Origin: Barnesiella sp. WM24
GTDB lineage: Bacteria > Bacteroidota > Bacteroidia > Bacteroidales > Muribaculaceae
Assembly (NCBI RefSeq): GCF_004570975.1
Contig: NZ_SPPC01000008.1
Location: 177,318-241,317, forward strand
Length of the DNA: 64,000 bases
Reading direction: 5' to 3'
Numbering within the stretch: position 1 is the stretch's first letter; every line of letters begins with the position of its first letter. The notes beneath the pieces were generated by a model. It had not been told where the DNA came from and did not search any database. It saw nothing but the letters and a program-made list of their open reading frames with translations. Both the position numbers and the translations under genes were made by a program. This document shows, piece by piece, positions 45,015-53,970 of this stretch.

Positions 45015-46346
45015 ATGAAAAGAATACTCACTTCAGCAACCCTACTCGCATTTTATATAAATGCGTTTCCACAGATGGACTTTTCCGGCAACACTCTTGC
45101 CGTAATCACCCGGCAGGCACCTGTCTCAACCGGACTGGAGTCAATATATGTGGTAAGCGATGTCACCGGCGTCAGCGCAAGCTATCATTCCCCCGACGGC
45201 AACCGGGTCAAGTGGTATCGATTCAGTAATCTTGGCGGAGGTTATGCCGAAGAGCTCCATGATGTAACCTACAATGGCAATGTCTCTACACTACATTCGC
45301 TACAAGGCGATATGGGATACATCATTGAGGACGGAAATACACGACACTGTTACTGGGTCGTAAATTATGCCGCTCATAGGCTGAATCTCGGATCGCTTTC
45401 GATAAGCCCGGAAAGTGACTGTTCGACGATAATACTCGACTTCACGGGAAATGCAGATGCTATAAATTATTACTCTGTAAACGGACAAAAGCAAGAGCTG
45501 TCGCGTGGCATGAAACTCGGATACAGCACATTGAAGTATGATGAAGAGGCAGCTATATATGTCTTTGACGATGTAGCCGACGAACTTTCTCATGTAGCAG
45601 GGACGATAAGGGTGGCAGCGCCGTTATGTAACACTGATTTCAGTCTTTCGGGCGACATATTTCTTGACGCATGGGGAGAATCACGGTCTGTCGTTTCGCC
45701 TTTTTATGAATCAAAAGCCGTAGAGGCGTCAACGTCGGCTCAGCAGGTGTCACGCGACAACGACAACGAGCAAAAGGTGGAGACCAACGGGCTTGGCGGC
45801 TCGGCTCCTGTAGAAATTGATTTTCATGCGGTGGCAACAGATGCTGCGATTTTCAAAGAATGGCAGATTGCTACTGACTCCGAATTTGATTTTATCGATT
45901 ACCGGGCTAATGAACTTGACATGAATTATGTGTTTAACAACGAAGGCGTGTTCTATGTAAGGTTTATGGCAAGCAATTCAGCCGGTGATTGTGACTTTTA
46001 CTCCCCTGTCTATGAAGTCTCGATCGGAGATTCCGACATAATATGCCCCAATGCATTCTCTCCGGGTTCAAGCGAAGGCATAAACGACATTTGGAAAGTA
46101 AGCTACAAATCAATAATTGATTTTGAGTGTCATATATTTAACCGCTGGGGAATTCAGGTTGCACACTTTTCTGACCCTTCACAGGGATGGGATGGAAAAC
46201 ATAATGGCAAACTGGTGCCTGCGGGAGTATATTTTTACGTGATAAAAGCGCGTGGCGCCGATGGCAAGGAGTATAATCTGCGTGGCGATATAAATATCAT
46301 AAATTACAAGCGGAATTACTCCGGGTCAGGTAATTTGACAGAATAA
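45015..46346 (+). CDS. Secreted protein with type IX C-terminal domain (CHU_C type)
   Basis: A 443-residue protein with signal peptide MKRILTSATLLAFYINAFPQ. The last ~90 residues match the gliding-motility-associated (type B) C-terminal sorting domain: ICPNAFSPGSSEGINDIWKV, FECHIFNRWGIQVAHFSDPS, GWDGKHNGKLVPAGVYFYVI and NINIINYKR-like end (DINIINYKRN). Such domains direct export by the type IX secretion system and surface attachment. The rest has no domain I recognise; a PKD-like stretch may lie at about residues 255-335. A small lytic transglycosylase gene follows after 20 bases. Confidence 0.88.
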   Translation: MKRILTSATLLAFYINAFPQMDFSGNTLAVITRQAPVSTGLESIYVVSDVTGVSASYHSPDGNRVKWYRFSNLGGGYAEELHDVTYNGNVSTLHSLQGDMGYIIEDGNTRHCYWVVNYAAHRLNLGSLSISPESDCSTIILDFTGNADAINYYSVNGQKQELSRGMKLGYSTLKYDEEAAIYVFDDVADELSHVAGTIRVAAPLCNTDFSLSGDIFLDAWGESRSVVSPFYESKAVEASTSAQQVSRDNDNEQKVETNGLGGSAPVEIDFHAVATDAAIFKEWQIATDSEFDFIDYRANELDMNYVFNNEGVFYVRFMASNSAGDCDFYSPVYEVSIGDSDIICPNAFSPGSSEGINDIWKVSYKSIIDFECHIFNRWGIQVAHFSDPSQGWDGKHNGKLVPAGVYFYVIKARGADGKEYNLRGDINIINYKRNYSGSGNLTE

Positions 46347-46366
46347 TCATAAAAAACGATACTGAC

Positions 46367-47329
46367 ATGACTTATAAAAAAAATATAGCAAAAATATGTG
46401 TGGTCACAATGATTGGCTGCACATCTCTCTCCACCCCCATTCTGATTGACGCGCAACAACGTTCAAGCGTGGTGTTCTCGTCAATTGAAAATCCGGAAAT
46501 ACCGAAGTCAATGGTTTTTGCCGGCAAGACAGTTGACCTGGATCGTGTCGACATGTATGAACGTCTTGACCGTGAGTTGACGGCTATGGCTTACACCCAC
46601 GGCAACACTCTTCTTGTGTTGAAAAGAGCCAACAAGTATTTCCCTGAGATTATACCGATATTGAAAAAGAATGGAGTGCCTGAAGATCTGGTGTACCTGG
46701 CGTGTATCGAGAGCACATTGAATCCGCGAGCTTATTCCGGAGCCAAGGCGGCAGGCCTCTGGCAATTCATGGCTGCGACAGCTAAACAATATGGGCTTGA
46801 GGTAAATGAATATGTAGACGAGCGATACAATACAGCAAAGGCTACCGAGGCGGCATGCCGCTATCTGAAAAGTGCCTTTAATAAATATGGCAACTGGGAG
46901 TCGGCGGCTGCTTCTTACAATGGCGGCATGGGCAGAATAAGCAACGAGATTGCCGCGCAGGGAGAGGAATCGGCTTATAACCTGTATCTTGTCGATGAGA
47001 CCGCACGTTACATATACCGACTGCTTGCCATGAAACTCATCATGGAGACACCGGCAAAATATGGCTATCACTTGAAGTCAGACCAACTTTATCAGCCGGT
47101 AAAAACCAAAACCGTCATTGTCGATTATCCGGTGGAAGACTGGGCGGCATGGGCAAAAAAACAAGGCATAAGCTATATGCAACTAAGAGATTTCAACCCT
47201 TGGATAAGAGCTAAATCACTGCCCAACAAGACCGGCAAAGCTTACTCGGTGGCAATCCCGGAGAAGAGCGACCTTAGCAGGTCGACACAACAAAGAAAGA
47301 CGTATAACGACTCTTGGACCGTTGATTAA
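46367..47329 (+). CDS. Lytic transglycosylase (SLT domain)
   Basis: A 320-residue exported murein lyase. After a signal segment (about residues 1-30), an MltD-like SLT domain runs over residues 90-235: LVYLACIESTLNPRAYSGAK holds the catalytic Glu, then AAGLWQFMAATAKQYGLEVN, and AAASYNGGMGRI. The C-terminal part (residues 245-320) has the look of a single degenerate binding module without a clear LysM. It cleaves peptidoglycan to anhydromuropeptides. The N-terminal residues lack a lipobox Cys at the usual place, though GCTS at 19-22 is nearby. It is 14 bases from uvrA. Confidence 0.9.
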   Translation: MTYKKNIAKICVVTMIGCTSLSTPILIDAQQRSSVVFSSIENPEIPKSMVFAGKTVDLDRVDMYERLDRELTAMAYTHGNTLLVLKRANKYFPEIIPILKKNGVPEDLVYLACIESTLNPRAYSGAKAAGLWQFMAATAKQYGLEVNEYVDERYNTAKATEAACRYLKSAFNKYGNWESAAASYNGGMGRISNEIAAQGEESAYNLYLVDETARYIYRLLAMKLIMETPAKYGYHLKSDQLYQPVKTKTVIVDYPVEDWAAWAKKQGISYMQLRDFNPWIRAKSLPNKTGKAYSVAIPEKSDLSRSTQQRKTYNDSWTVD

Positions 47330-47343
47330 CGATAACAATTGAT

Positions 47344-50181
47344 ATGGATGAGAATCAAGATAGCCTCTCGGTCATAGGAGCGAGGGTGCATAACCTGAAA
47401 AATATTGACGTAACTATCCCTCACAACAAGCTTACCGTAATAACGGGACTAAGTGGCAGCGGCAAGTCTTCTCTTGCGTTTGACACGATTTTTGCCGAGG
47501 GACAGCGACGGTATATCGAGACATTCTCTGCTTATGCCAGAAATATGCTCGGCACTCTTGAGCGTCCTGATGTTGACAACATATCAGGGCTCAGTCCGGT
47601 AATCGCAATTGAACAGAAGACCATCAACCGCAATCCCCGAAGCACAATCGGCACCACTACCGAGATATATGACTATCTCCGATTGCTGTATGCCAGGATT
47701 GGCGAGGCTATAAGCTATATTTCGGGTGAAAAAATGGTGAAATATACCGAAGAAAAGATTGTGTCCATGATTATCAATAAATATGACGGACACAAGATAT
47801 ATCTTCTTGCACCGCTTGTCAAGAACAGGAAAGGTCACTATAAAGAGCTCTTCGAGCAGCTTCGCAAGAAGGGTTTCCTGACAGTCAGAGTAGATGGCGA
47901 GCTAAGGGAAATCACGTTCGGCATGAAGCTTGACCGATATAAGAATCACTCGGTGGAGCTTGTGGTCGACAAGCTGAAGGTTAATGCAAAAGATGTGACA
48001 CGCCTACATGACTCTGTCGACAAATCGCTACAGCAAGGCGGCAAGCAGATGATGGTCTACGACCTTGACGATGACTCCATCGGCTACTATAGCCAGATGT
48101 TGATGGACCCGGTAAGCGGTATCTCATACCGTGAACCGGCGCCACATAACTTCTCGTTCAATTCTCCCCAAGGAGCATGTGAAGCATGTAAAGGATTGGG
48201 CTATGTGAATATCGTGGATCGCTCCAAACTTATGCCAAATCCGTCATTGTCTATCCATGAAGGAGGAATTGTCGCACTTGGCTCTTACAAGAATTCAATG
48301 ATATTCTGGCAGATTTCGGCGATATGCGAGAAGTATGGTCACACACTGAAAACCCCGATAAAGGATTTGAGCGAGGACGCAATCAATGACATCCTTAACG
48401 GTACTAATGAACGACTTCAGATTAAGACGGAATCGCAGAATACATTTTCTTATTTCCAGACCTACGAGGGGCTTGTCAAGTATCTTGAATTGCAACAGTC
48501 AGATGACGCGTCGGCAAAAGCACAGAAATGGAGCGGACAGTATTATTCACGTGCCGTGTGTCCCGAATGTAACGGACAGAGGCTTAACCGCGAAGCGTTG
48601 CATTTCTATATAGACGGTAAAAATATTGCCGACCTTGCGGCAATGAATGTATCGGCATTGTATGAATGGGTAAGCGATGTCGAGTGCAAGCTGTCGCCGC
48701 AACAGCAGCTAATCGGCAAGGAGATATTGAAGGAGATTCGGTCCAGACTGAAATTTCTTGTAGATGTGGGGCTTGAATACCTGTCGCTTAATCGTAATTC
48801 AGCCACGTTGTCAGGCGGAGAAAGCCAGCGTATAAGACTTGCGACGCAGCTTGGCTCGGAACTTGTCAATGTAATGTATATACTTGACGAACCAAGCATA
48901 GGGCTGCACCAACGCGACAATAAACGCTTAATCGACTCCTTGAAGCGCCTTCGAGATGCATATAATTCAATTATCGTGGTCGAGCACGACAAGGAAATTA
49001 TGCTTGAGGCAGATTATGTAATCGACATAGGTCCGAAGGCAGGCAGGAAAGGCGGTAATGTGGTATTTGCCGGCACTCCCAAGGAGATGCTTGCCACCCA
49101 TACATTGACCGCCGATTATCTTAATGGAGAGAAACAGATCGCCGTTCCGGAAAAGACAAGAGAAGGAAATGGTAAATATATCACTCTTGCCGGATGTCGC
49201 GGACATAATCTTAAAAATGTCACATTAAGGCTGCCATTAGGAAAGCTTGTATGTGTGTCAGGGGTGTCAGGAAGCGGCAAATCGAGCCTTATAAACGGCA
49301 CGTTGCAGCCTATCCTGAGCAAGCATTTCTACCGCTCTCTTCAGGAGCCGTTGCCCTATGAATCGATTGACGGCATAGAGAATATCGACAAGATTGTGAC
49401 TGTTGACCAGTCGCCGCTGGGCCGTTCTCCAAGATCCAATCCGGCCACATATACCGGTGTATTTTCCGATATCCGCAACCTGTTTGTAAACCTTCCCGAG
49501 GCAAAAGTGCGCGGATACAAGCCGGGCAGATTCTCGTTTAACGTTGCCGGTGGCAGATGCGAAGCTTGCAGCGGAAACGGATACAAAGTCATAGAAATGA
49601 ACTTCCTCCCGGATGTGCTTGTGCCATGCGAGGTATGTGGCGGTAAACGCTATAACAGGGAGACTCTTGAGGTGAGATATAAGGGAAAATCCATTGCCGA
49701 CGTGCTTGACATGACGATAAACCAAGCTGTAGAGTTTTTCCAGGGCATACCGAATATATTGAAAAAAATACAGGTGCTTCAAGATATAGGCCTTGGATAT
49801 ATAAAGCTTGGTCAGCCCTCAAGTACGCTGTCAGGAGGGGAGAATCAGCGCGTGAAACTCGCTACAGAGCTTGCTAAACGTGATACGGGAAAGACCCTCT
49901 TTATTCTTGATGAACCTACGACCGGCTTGCATTTTGAAGACATAAATATACTTCTTGGAGTGTTGAACCGACTTGTCGACAAAGGAAACACCGTACTTGT
50001 AATCGAGCATAATCTTGACGTATTAAAGTGTGCTGATTATATAATAGATATGGGACCGGAAGGAGGCAAGAATGGAGGTACAATAGTCGCAGAAGGTACT
50101 CCGGTTGAGATTTCATCAAAAAAATCGCCTACAGCGAAATATATAGCAGAAGAAATCGGCTACCAAGGTGCTCGCAAATAA
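47344..50181 (+). CDS. uvrA: Excinuclease ABC subunit A
   Basis: A 945-residue UvrA of normal length. Two ATPase modules are visible: Walker A GLSGSGKSSLAFDT (about residue 34) and GVSGSGKSSLINGT (about residue 640), with two LSGGE signatures (ATLSGGESQRIRLATQLGSE and STLSGGENQRVKLATELAKR). Zinc-finger cysteines lie in CEACKGLGY/CPECNGQ and CEACSGNGY/CEVCGGK. It recognises bulky DNA lesions and loads UvrB in nucleotide excision repair. It is preceded by the lytic transglycosylase gene and followed by a terminator-like hairpin. Confidence 0.98.
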   Translation: MDENQDSLSVIGARVHNLKNIDVTIPHNKLTVITGLSGSGKSSLAFDTIFAEGQRRYIETFSAYARNMLGTLERPDVDNISGLSPVIAIEQKTINRNPRSTIGTTTEIYDYLRLLYARIGEAISYISGEKMVKYTEEKIVSMIINKYDGHKIYLLAPLVKNRKGHYKELFEQLRKKGFLTVRVDGELREITFGMKLDRYKNHSVELVVDKLKVNAKDVTRLHDSVDKSLQQGGKQMMVYDLDDDSIGYYSQMLMDPVSGISYREPAPHNFSFNSPQGACEACKGLGYVNIVDRSKLMPNPSLSIHEGGIVALGSYKNSMIFWQISAICEKYGHTLKTPIKDLSEDAINDILNGTNERLQIKTESQNTFSYFQTYEGLVKYLELQQSDDASAKAQKWSGQYYSRAVCPECNGQRLNREALHFYIDGKNIADLAAMNVSALYEWVSDVECKLSPQQQLIGKEILKEIRSRLKFLVDVGLEYLSLNRNSATLSGGESQRIRLATQLGSELVNVMYILDEPSIGLHQRDNKRLIDSLKRLRDAYNSIIVVEHDKEIMLEADYVIDIGPKAGRKGGNVVFAGTPKEMLATHTLTADYLNGEKQIAVPEKTREGNGKYITLAGCRGHNLKNVTLRLPLGKLVCVSGVSGSGKSSLINGTLQPILSKHFYRSLQEPLPYESIDGIENIDKIVTVDQSPLGRSPRSNPATYTGVFSDIRNLFVNLPEAKVRGYKPGRFSFNVAGGRCEACSGNGYKVIEMNFLPDVLVPCEVCGGKRYNRETLEVRYKGKSIADVLDMTINQAVEFFQGIPNILKKIQVLQDIGLGYIKLGQPSSTLSGGENQRVKLATELAKRDTGKTLFILDEPTTGLHFEDINILLGVLNRLVDKGNTVLVIEHNLDVLKCADYIIDMGPEGGKNGGTIVAEGTPVEISSKKSPTAKYIAEEIGYQGARK

Positions 50182-50277
50182 GTCAAAGAAAATATGCTAT
50201 AAAACATATCATAAAATTTGCATATCTGACAAAAATAGCTGAGTGCTTTAAATATTTGTTAAATATCAGAGAATAAG

Positions 50278-50324
50278 ATGATTACGGTGTTAATTTCCAA
50301 TAACATCGTAATCATTTCTATTTT
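50278..50324 (+). terminator. Hairpin downstream of uvrA
   Basis: A 15-bp stem with one G-U pair (50278-50292 with 50301-50315), 8-base loop, then TTCTATTTT. About 97 bases past the uvrA stop; likely terminator. Confidence 0.7.
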
Positions 50325-50828
50325 CAGCCACGTTATAGATATAGAAGAGCAAAATGATAGAGATGGCATTTAAGAATGCCAATATTGTTTACGATATAAA
50401 ATTGTATCGGATAATTAAAGTTTGTACATTCTGAAAAGAAAATTAATTCTCACAGCTGCTTAATATTCTAACTTGCAAATGCAAATTACATTTGCAAAAT
50501 TAGAATGGATTATCATCCGCAAATATCCTTTCCTGTGCTATTCCCAAATATAAATTTTAAGTGTTAACAATAATAAGTAATAGTTATAATGCGCTTATTG
50601 CCATATTGGTTACGTTAAAAAATCAAACTACTACTTTAGAAGCTAACACCAAAAGCGCGGTATCGGGCGCAGTATGTGACATCTCTTAGAGTACATACTT
50701 AAATATCAGCAACTATTATAGAGTGTTTAAAGTAAGACTTCAATATAATTCCTCTATTTAAGTATGCAAATTGCAATTCCAAACAAAGCCTATTTGTATT
50801 ATTGAATTAAATATTTCAAAGTGAAAAT
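50325..50828. other. AT-rich non-coding region, possible RNA
   Basis: No ORF with protein-like content is visible here on either strand. It holds a short perfect hairpin (TGGCATT-TAAG-AATGCCA at 50364-50381), the long imperfect palindrome at 50465-50506 and an isolated TACATTTG -7 box at 50487-50494 with no gene for 400 bases. A non-coding RNA or remnants of lost genes are both possible. Confidence 0.4.
50465..50506. repeat. Long imperfect palindrome with TACATTTG box
   Basis: ATTCTAA-C-TTGCAAATG (50465-50481), a 7-base loop, then CATTTGCAA-AA-TTAGAAT (50489-50506). The right half contains TACATTTG (50487-50494), a perfect -7 box, so this could be an operator over a promoter. Confidence 0.55.
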
Positions 50829-50859
50829 TTTGAATTTACAATTTAATTAATTACATTTG
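50829..50859 (+). promoter_or_regulatory. Promoter of the XRE regulator gene
   Basis: TTTG (50829-50832), 19 bases, TACATTTG (50852-50859), 30 bases before ATG 50890. It overlaps the upstream in-frame TTG at 50857, which is therefore not the start. Confidence 0.75.
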
Positions 50860-50889
50860 CACATTGTTAATTGCATAATAGAAACAGTC

Positions 50890-51417
50890 ATGGATATAGC
50901 CTCTCGTTTAAAAAGATTCATGGATACCTCCGGGATCCAGTATTCTCAATTTGCTGACACATGCGGCATCCCTCGGCCATCCCTGTCACAGCTACTCAAT
51001 GGCAGGAATAAAAAGGTCAGCAATGAAGTTATTGAGAAAATCCATCGCGCCTATCCCTCTCTTTCCGTCTCGTGGCTGATGTTTGGCGAAGGAGATATGG
51101 GATACAATGCAAATATGCAAATCTCAGAGCCTCAAAATCATGAAAATGACGACGACTCGCTACCCTTACCATCAAGCAATGAGTTATTTAGCGATTTCGA
51201 TACCCAATTTACAAACGAACACGAAAAAGAGTCAGATAATTTTACTGCGGAAAAAGTACGTAATATTCCCCATCCTCAAGAGCGCGATACTGCAAAATGC
51301 GATAATCCGTCGGCTGAATCCATGTCGTTTAATTTGGGCAAGTCGCGAAAAGTTGTTTCTATAATGGTGTTTTACTCTGACAACAGCTTTGACACATTTG
51401 TTCCTAAAAGTAATTGA
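50890..51417 (+). CDS. XRE-type helix-turn-helix regulator (host)
   Basis: A 175-residue protein. The N-terminal helix-turn-helix (MDIASRLKRFMDTSGIQYSQ and CGIPRPSLSQLLNGRNKKVS, residues 1-45) is followed by SWLMFGEGDMGY, a segment shared with many Bacteroidetes phage-like regulators. The middle is polar, acidic and probably disordered. The C terminus KVVSIMVFYSDNSFDTFVP is a short conserved-looking beta element. It lies upstream of pyrK by about 65 bases and has its own promoter. Targets are unknown. It resembles, but is distinct from, the prophage repressor at 58.5 kb. Confidence 0.85.
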   Translation: MDIASRLKRFMDTSGIQYSQFADTCGIPRPSLSQLLNGRNKKVSNEVIEKIHRAYPSLSVSWLMFGEGDMGYNANMQISEPQNHENDDDSLPLPSSNELFSDFDTQFTNEHEKESDNFTAEKVRNIPHPQERDTAKCDNPSAESMSFNLGKSRKVVSIMVFYSDNSFDTFVPKSN

Positions 51418-51457
51418 CAGCGCTTCCGATTATTTTCCTATATATAAATAAATTTTG

Positions 51458-51465
51458 TATTTTTG
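51458..51465 (+). promoter_or_regulatory. -7 box of pyrK-pyrD
   Basis: TATTTTTG fits TAnnTTTG, 17 bases before ATG 51482. The -33 element is not clear. Confidence 0.4.
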
Positions 51466-51481
51466 TGGAAAATATTCCAAA

Positions 51482-52255
51482 ATGAAAAAGTACATAATGG
51501 ATTTTCATGTTGTCGAAAATCGACACATACATGAGCTATATTCCTTGCTAATATTAAAGCCGGCTGAGGGAACTTTGCCGGAGCTGATGCCCGGGCAGTT
51601 TGTCCAGGTTTCGATTGACAACTCCAAGACCACATTCTTGCGTAGACCGATTTCCATAAATTATGTCGACCGGCAAAACAATCAGCTGTGGCTGCTTGTA
51701 AGGAAGGCAGGAGAAGGCACACGTGCATTATGTGAAAAGAGTGCGCGTGACACCGTCAACCTTCTGCTCCCCCTCGGCAATGCATTTTCAATGCCCGGCC
51801 AGGGCGCAAGTGTCTTGCTTGTCGGTGGCGGTGTAGGAGTCGCCCCAATGCTTTTCTGGGGCGCCGAGCTCAAGCGTCTCGGATTCCGTCCTGAATTCTT
51901 GTTGGGTGCGCGTTCTGCAAATGACATCCTGGAGCTTGACGAATTTACCGGCATTGGCAAAGTCTATGTCTCCACTGAAGACGGTTCGCTTGGCGAGACC
52001 GGACTTATCACTGCAAACACTATTTTGTCGCGGCACACTGACTTCATTTATTGCTGCGGACCGGCACCGATGATGAAAGCAGTGGCAAAGAAAGCACGTG
52101 AGGTAGGTGCGACATGTGAGGTGTCGCTTGAAAACATGATGGCTTGTGGGCTCGGCGCCTGTCTGTGCTGTGTCGAGAACACTGTGAAAGGAAATGTGTG
52201 TGTATGTACCGAAGGCCCCGTTTTTAATATAAATGAACTGACATGGCAAGATTAG
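51482..52255 (+). CDS. pyrK: Dihydroorotate dehydrogenase electron transfer subunit
   Basis: A 257-residue FAD and 2Fe-2S protein. The FAD-binding barrel has [20 protein letters not shown], the NAD-binding part [20 protein letters not shown] and [16 protein letters not shown], and the C-terminal iron-sulfur cluster ligands are [20 protein letters not shown] followed by [10 protein letters not shown]. It passes electrons from dihydroorotate oxidation by PyrD to NAD+. The start at 51482 excludes a leader that overlaps the promoter; 51497 is an alternative. Its stop overlaps the pyrD start by 13 bases, so the two are coupled. Confidence 0.95.
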   Translation: MKKYIMDFHVVENRHIHELYSLLILKPAEGTLPELMPGQFVQVSIDNSKTTFLRRPISINYVDRQNNQLWLLVRKAGEGTRALCEKSARDTVNLLLPLGNAFSMPGQGASVLLVGGGVGVAPMLFWGAELKRLGFRPEFLLGARSANDILELDEFTGIGKVYVSTEDGSLGETGLITANTILSRHTDFIYCCGPAPMMKAVAKKAREVGATCEVSLENMMACGLGACLCCVENTVKGNVCVCTEGPVFNINELTWQD

Positions 52256-53148
52256 AAGTAAAGATAGGCGATCTCTCATTTAAGAATCCAGTATTGACTG
52301 CATCCGGCACCTTTGGTTACGGACTGGAGTTTTCCGATTTCATTGACCTGAACCGCCTCGGAGGCTTCGTTGTAAAAGGAACCACCCTTCATCATCGTGA
52401 AGGCAACCCCTATCCGCGTATGGCTGAAACACCGTCGGGAATGTTGAATGCCGTGGGGCTTCAGAACAAAGGCGTGGATTATTTTATAGAGAATATATAT
52501 CCGGACATAAAGGATATTGACTCCAACATAATAGTAAATGTATCGGGAGCCACGATCAGTGATTATGTAGCCGTATGTGAGAAGCTCAATGAGCTTGACC
52601 GCATAAAAGCGATTGAAGTCAATATTTCCTGCCCGAATGTAAAACAGGGGGGCATGGCTTTCGGAACTACATGCGAAGGCGCTGCTGAAGTTGCGAGGGC
52701 TGTAAGAAAAGCCTACTCAAAGACTGTGATAGTAAAACTGTCGCCCAATGTGACAGATATCGTATCGATCGCCAAGGCGGTCGAAAATGAGGGCGTGGAT
52801 TCGCTGTCGCTTATTAATACGCTTCTCGGAATGGCTATAGATGTTGAGCGACGCCGCCCGTGCCTATCCACGATTACCGGAGGGCTCTCAGGCCCGGCAG
52901 TGCGTCCTGTGGCGGTGCGTATGGTTTGGCAGGTTGCCCACGCTGTCAATATACCTGTCATCGGTCTTGGCGGCATAATGGACGGCAGAGACGCGCTTGA
53001 GTTTATGCTGGCAGGCGCGACTGCAGTGGAAGTAGGCACAGCCAACTTCGTAGACCCCGCTGTGACGATGAAGATAATCGACTACATGGACGATTATTGC
53101 AACCGCCATGGCATTGAAGACATAAACGATATAATCGGCATTATTTAA
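52243..53148 (+). CDS. pyrD: Dihydroorotate dehydrogenase B, catalytic subunit
   Basis: A 301-residue FMN TIM barrel of class 1[21 protein letters not shown] opens the barrel; NGxxNKG equivalent is [12 protein letters not shown]; the catalytic Cys is in [12 protein letters not shown]; phosphate-binding loops are [20 protein letters not shown] and [11 protein letters not shown]. It oxidises dihydroorotate to orotate in pyrimidine synthesis with PyrK and NAD+. Its 3' end overlaps by 8 bases the convergent solute-binding protein gene. Confidence 0.97.
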   Translation: MARLEVKIGDLSFKNPVLTASGTFGYGLEFSDFIDLNRLGGFVVKGTTLHHREGNPYPRMAETPSGMLNAVGLQNKGVDYFIENIYPDIKDIDSNIIVNVSGATISDYVAVCEKLNELDRIKAIEVNISCPNVKQGGMAFGTTCEGAAEVARAVRKAYSKTVIVKLSPNVTDIVSIAKAVENEGVDSLSLINTLLGMAIDVERRRPCLSTITGGLSGPAVRPVAVRMVWQVAHAVNIPVIGLGGIMDGRDALEFMLAGATAVEVGTANFVDPAVTMKIIDYMDDYCNRHGIEDINDIIGII

Positions 53149-53962
53149 GATATCGCTTGCGGAGAGCATCATATTCCCCGGTAGCTTTTATATCGTTAAT
53201 CCATAAATTAAGACTGTCGCTAAGCGATGGTCTTTTTTCGCTTACTATCCACGACTGGAACTGAGTAAACGATATGTTGGTGCTGATGTCAATGTCAGGA
53301 TAGTCCTTTGCCATGTCACGGGCCACACGCTCGCTTATGACGGCATTATTGATTTCTCCTGTTGCAACCAATATGACAAGTTGCTCCGCGCCGTATTCCG
53401 GCTCGCATTTCATGTATATCGTGTCCCCTATCTCATGTCCGAGATTTACGATACGGCTTTTCACCGACGAGCCTTCTACTACCCATACAGTGTCGCCCGC
53501 AAGGTCGAGCTGCGATTTGACCGGAGCCTCTCCTGTCGAGTCGCGACGCTGTACCAATACCTGGCGGTCAAGCAGCACCGGTTCAAGCAGGTTATAGTTG
53601 TCCTTGAAATCGGCGGTCGCCGGCAGGTCGGCGGCGAGGATGTCGTAGGTATTGTCTTCAATATATCCGAGCGATTGCGACAGGCTTACTATCGGATGAA
53701 ATTTCAATGTCAGCCCGTGGTCGCGCGCTATGATGCGCAGAAGGTCGTAATTGAAACCGCCTAATGTGTCTTCATATCTGTAGAACGACATCGGCGAATA
53801 CTCTATCGCGACGTCAATCGTGTCGCCTCCGGAAGAGACATGACGAGGCGGGACATCGGAATGGCCGCATCTACGGAGCGAATACATCGCTCCGAGAGCA
53901 AGTCCGAGTCCGGCAAGCAACACTATTGTATTGCTTTTCTTTTTTATCGGTTGGTAAGGCAT
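53141..53962 (-). CDS. Periplasmic solute-binding-type protein (SBP_bac_3 fold)
   Basis: A 273-residue protein with an N-terminal membrane anchor or signal ([20 protein letters not shown], residues 13-32) and a periplasmic-binding-protein family 3 fold: [60 protein letters not shown]. It resembles the N-terminal half of membrane-bound lytic transglycosylase F but has no SLT domain, so it may sense or bind a small ligand. It is 8 bases downstream of the Porin_10 gene on the same strand, and no ABC transporter genes are adjacent. Confidence 0.85.
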   Translation of the reverse strand: MPYQPIKKKSNTIVLLAGLGLALGAMYSLRRCGHSDVPPRHVSSGGDTIDVAIEYSPMSFYRYEDTLGGFNYDLLRIIARDHGLTLKFHPIVSLSQSLGYIEDNTYDILAADLPATADFKDNYNLLEPVLLDRQVLVQRRDSTGEAPVKSQLDLAGDTVWVVEGSSVKSRIVNLGHEIGDTIYMKCEPEYGAEQLVILVATGEINNAVISERVARDMAKDYPDIDISTNISFTQFQSWIVSEKRPSLSDSLNLWINDIKATGEYDALRKRYLK

Positions 53963-53970
53963 CGTTTTTA

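Noticed and set aside
50890..51417. XRE regulator as part of the prophage
   Set aside because: It is 7 kb from the element boundary with host genes (pyrK, pyrD, rplY, pth) between, and its C-terminal segment looks like a chromosomal Bacteroidetes regulator.
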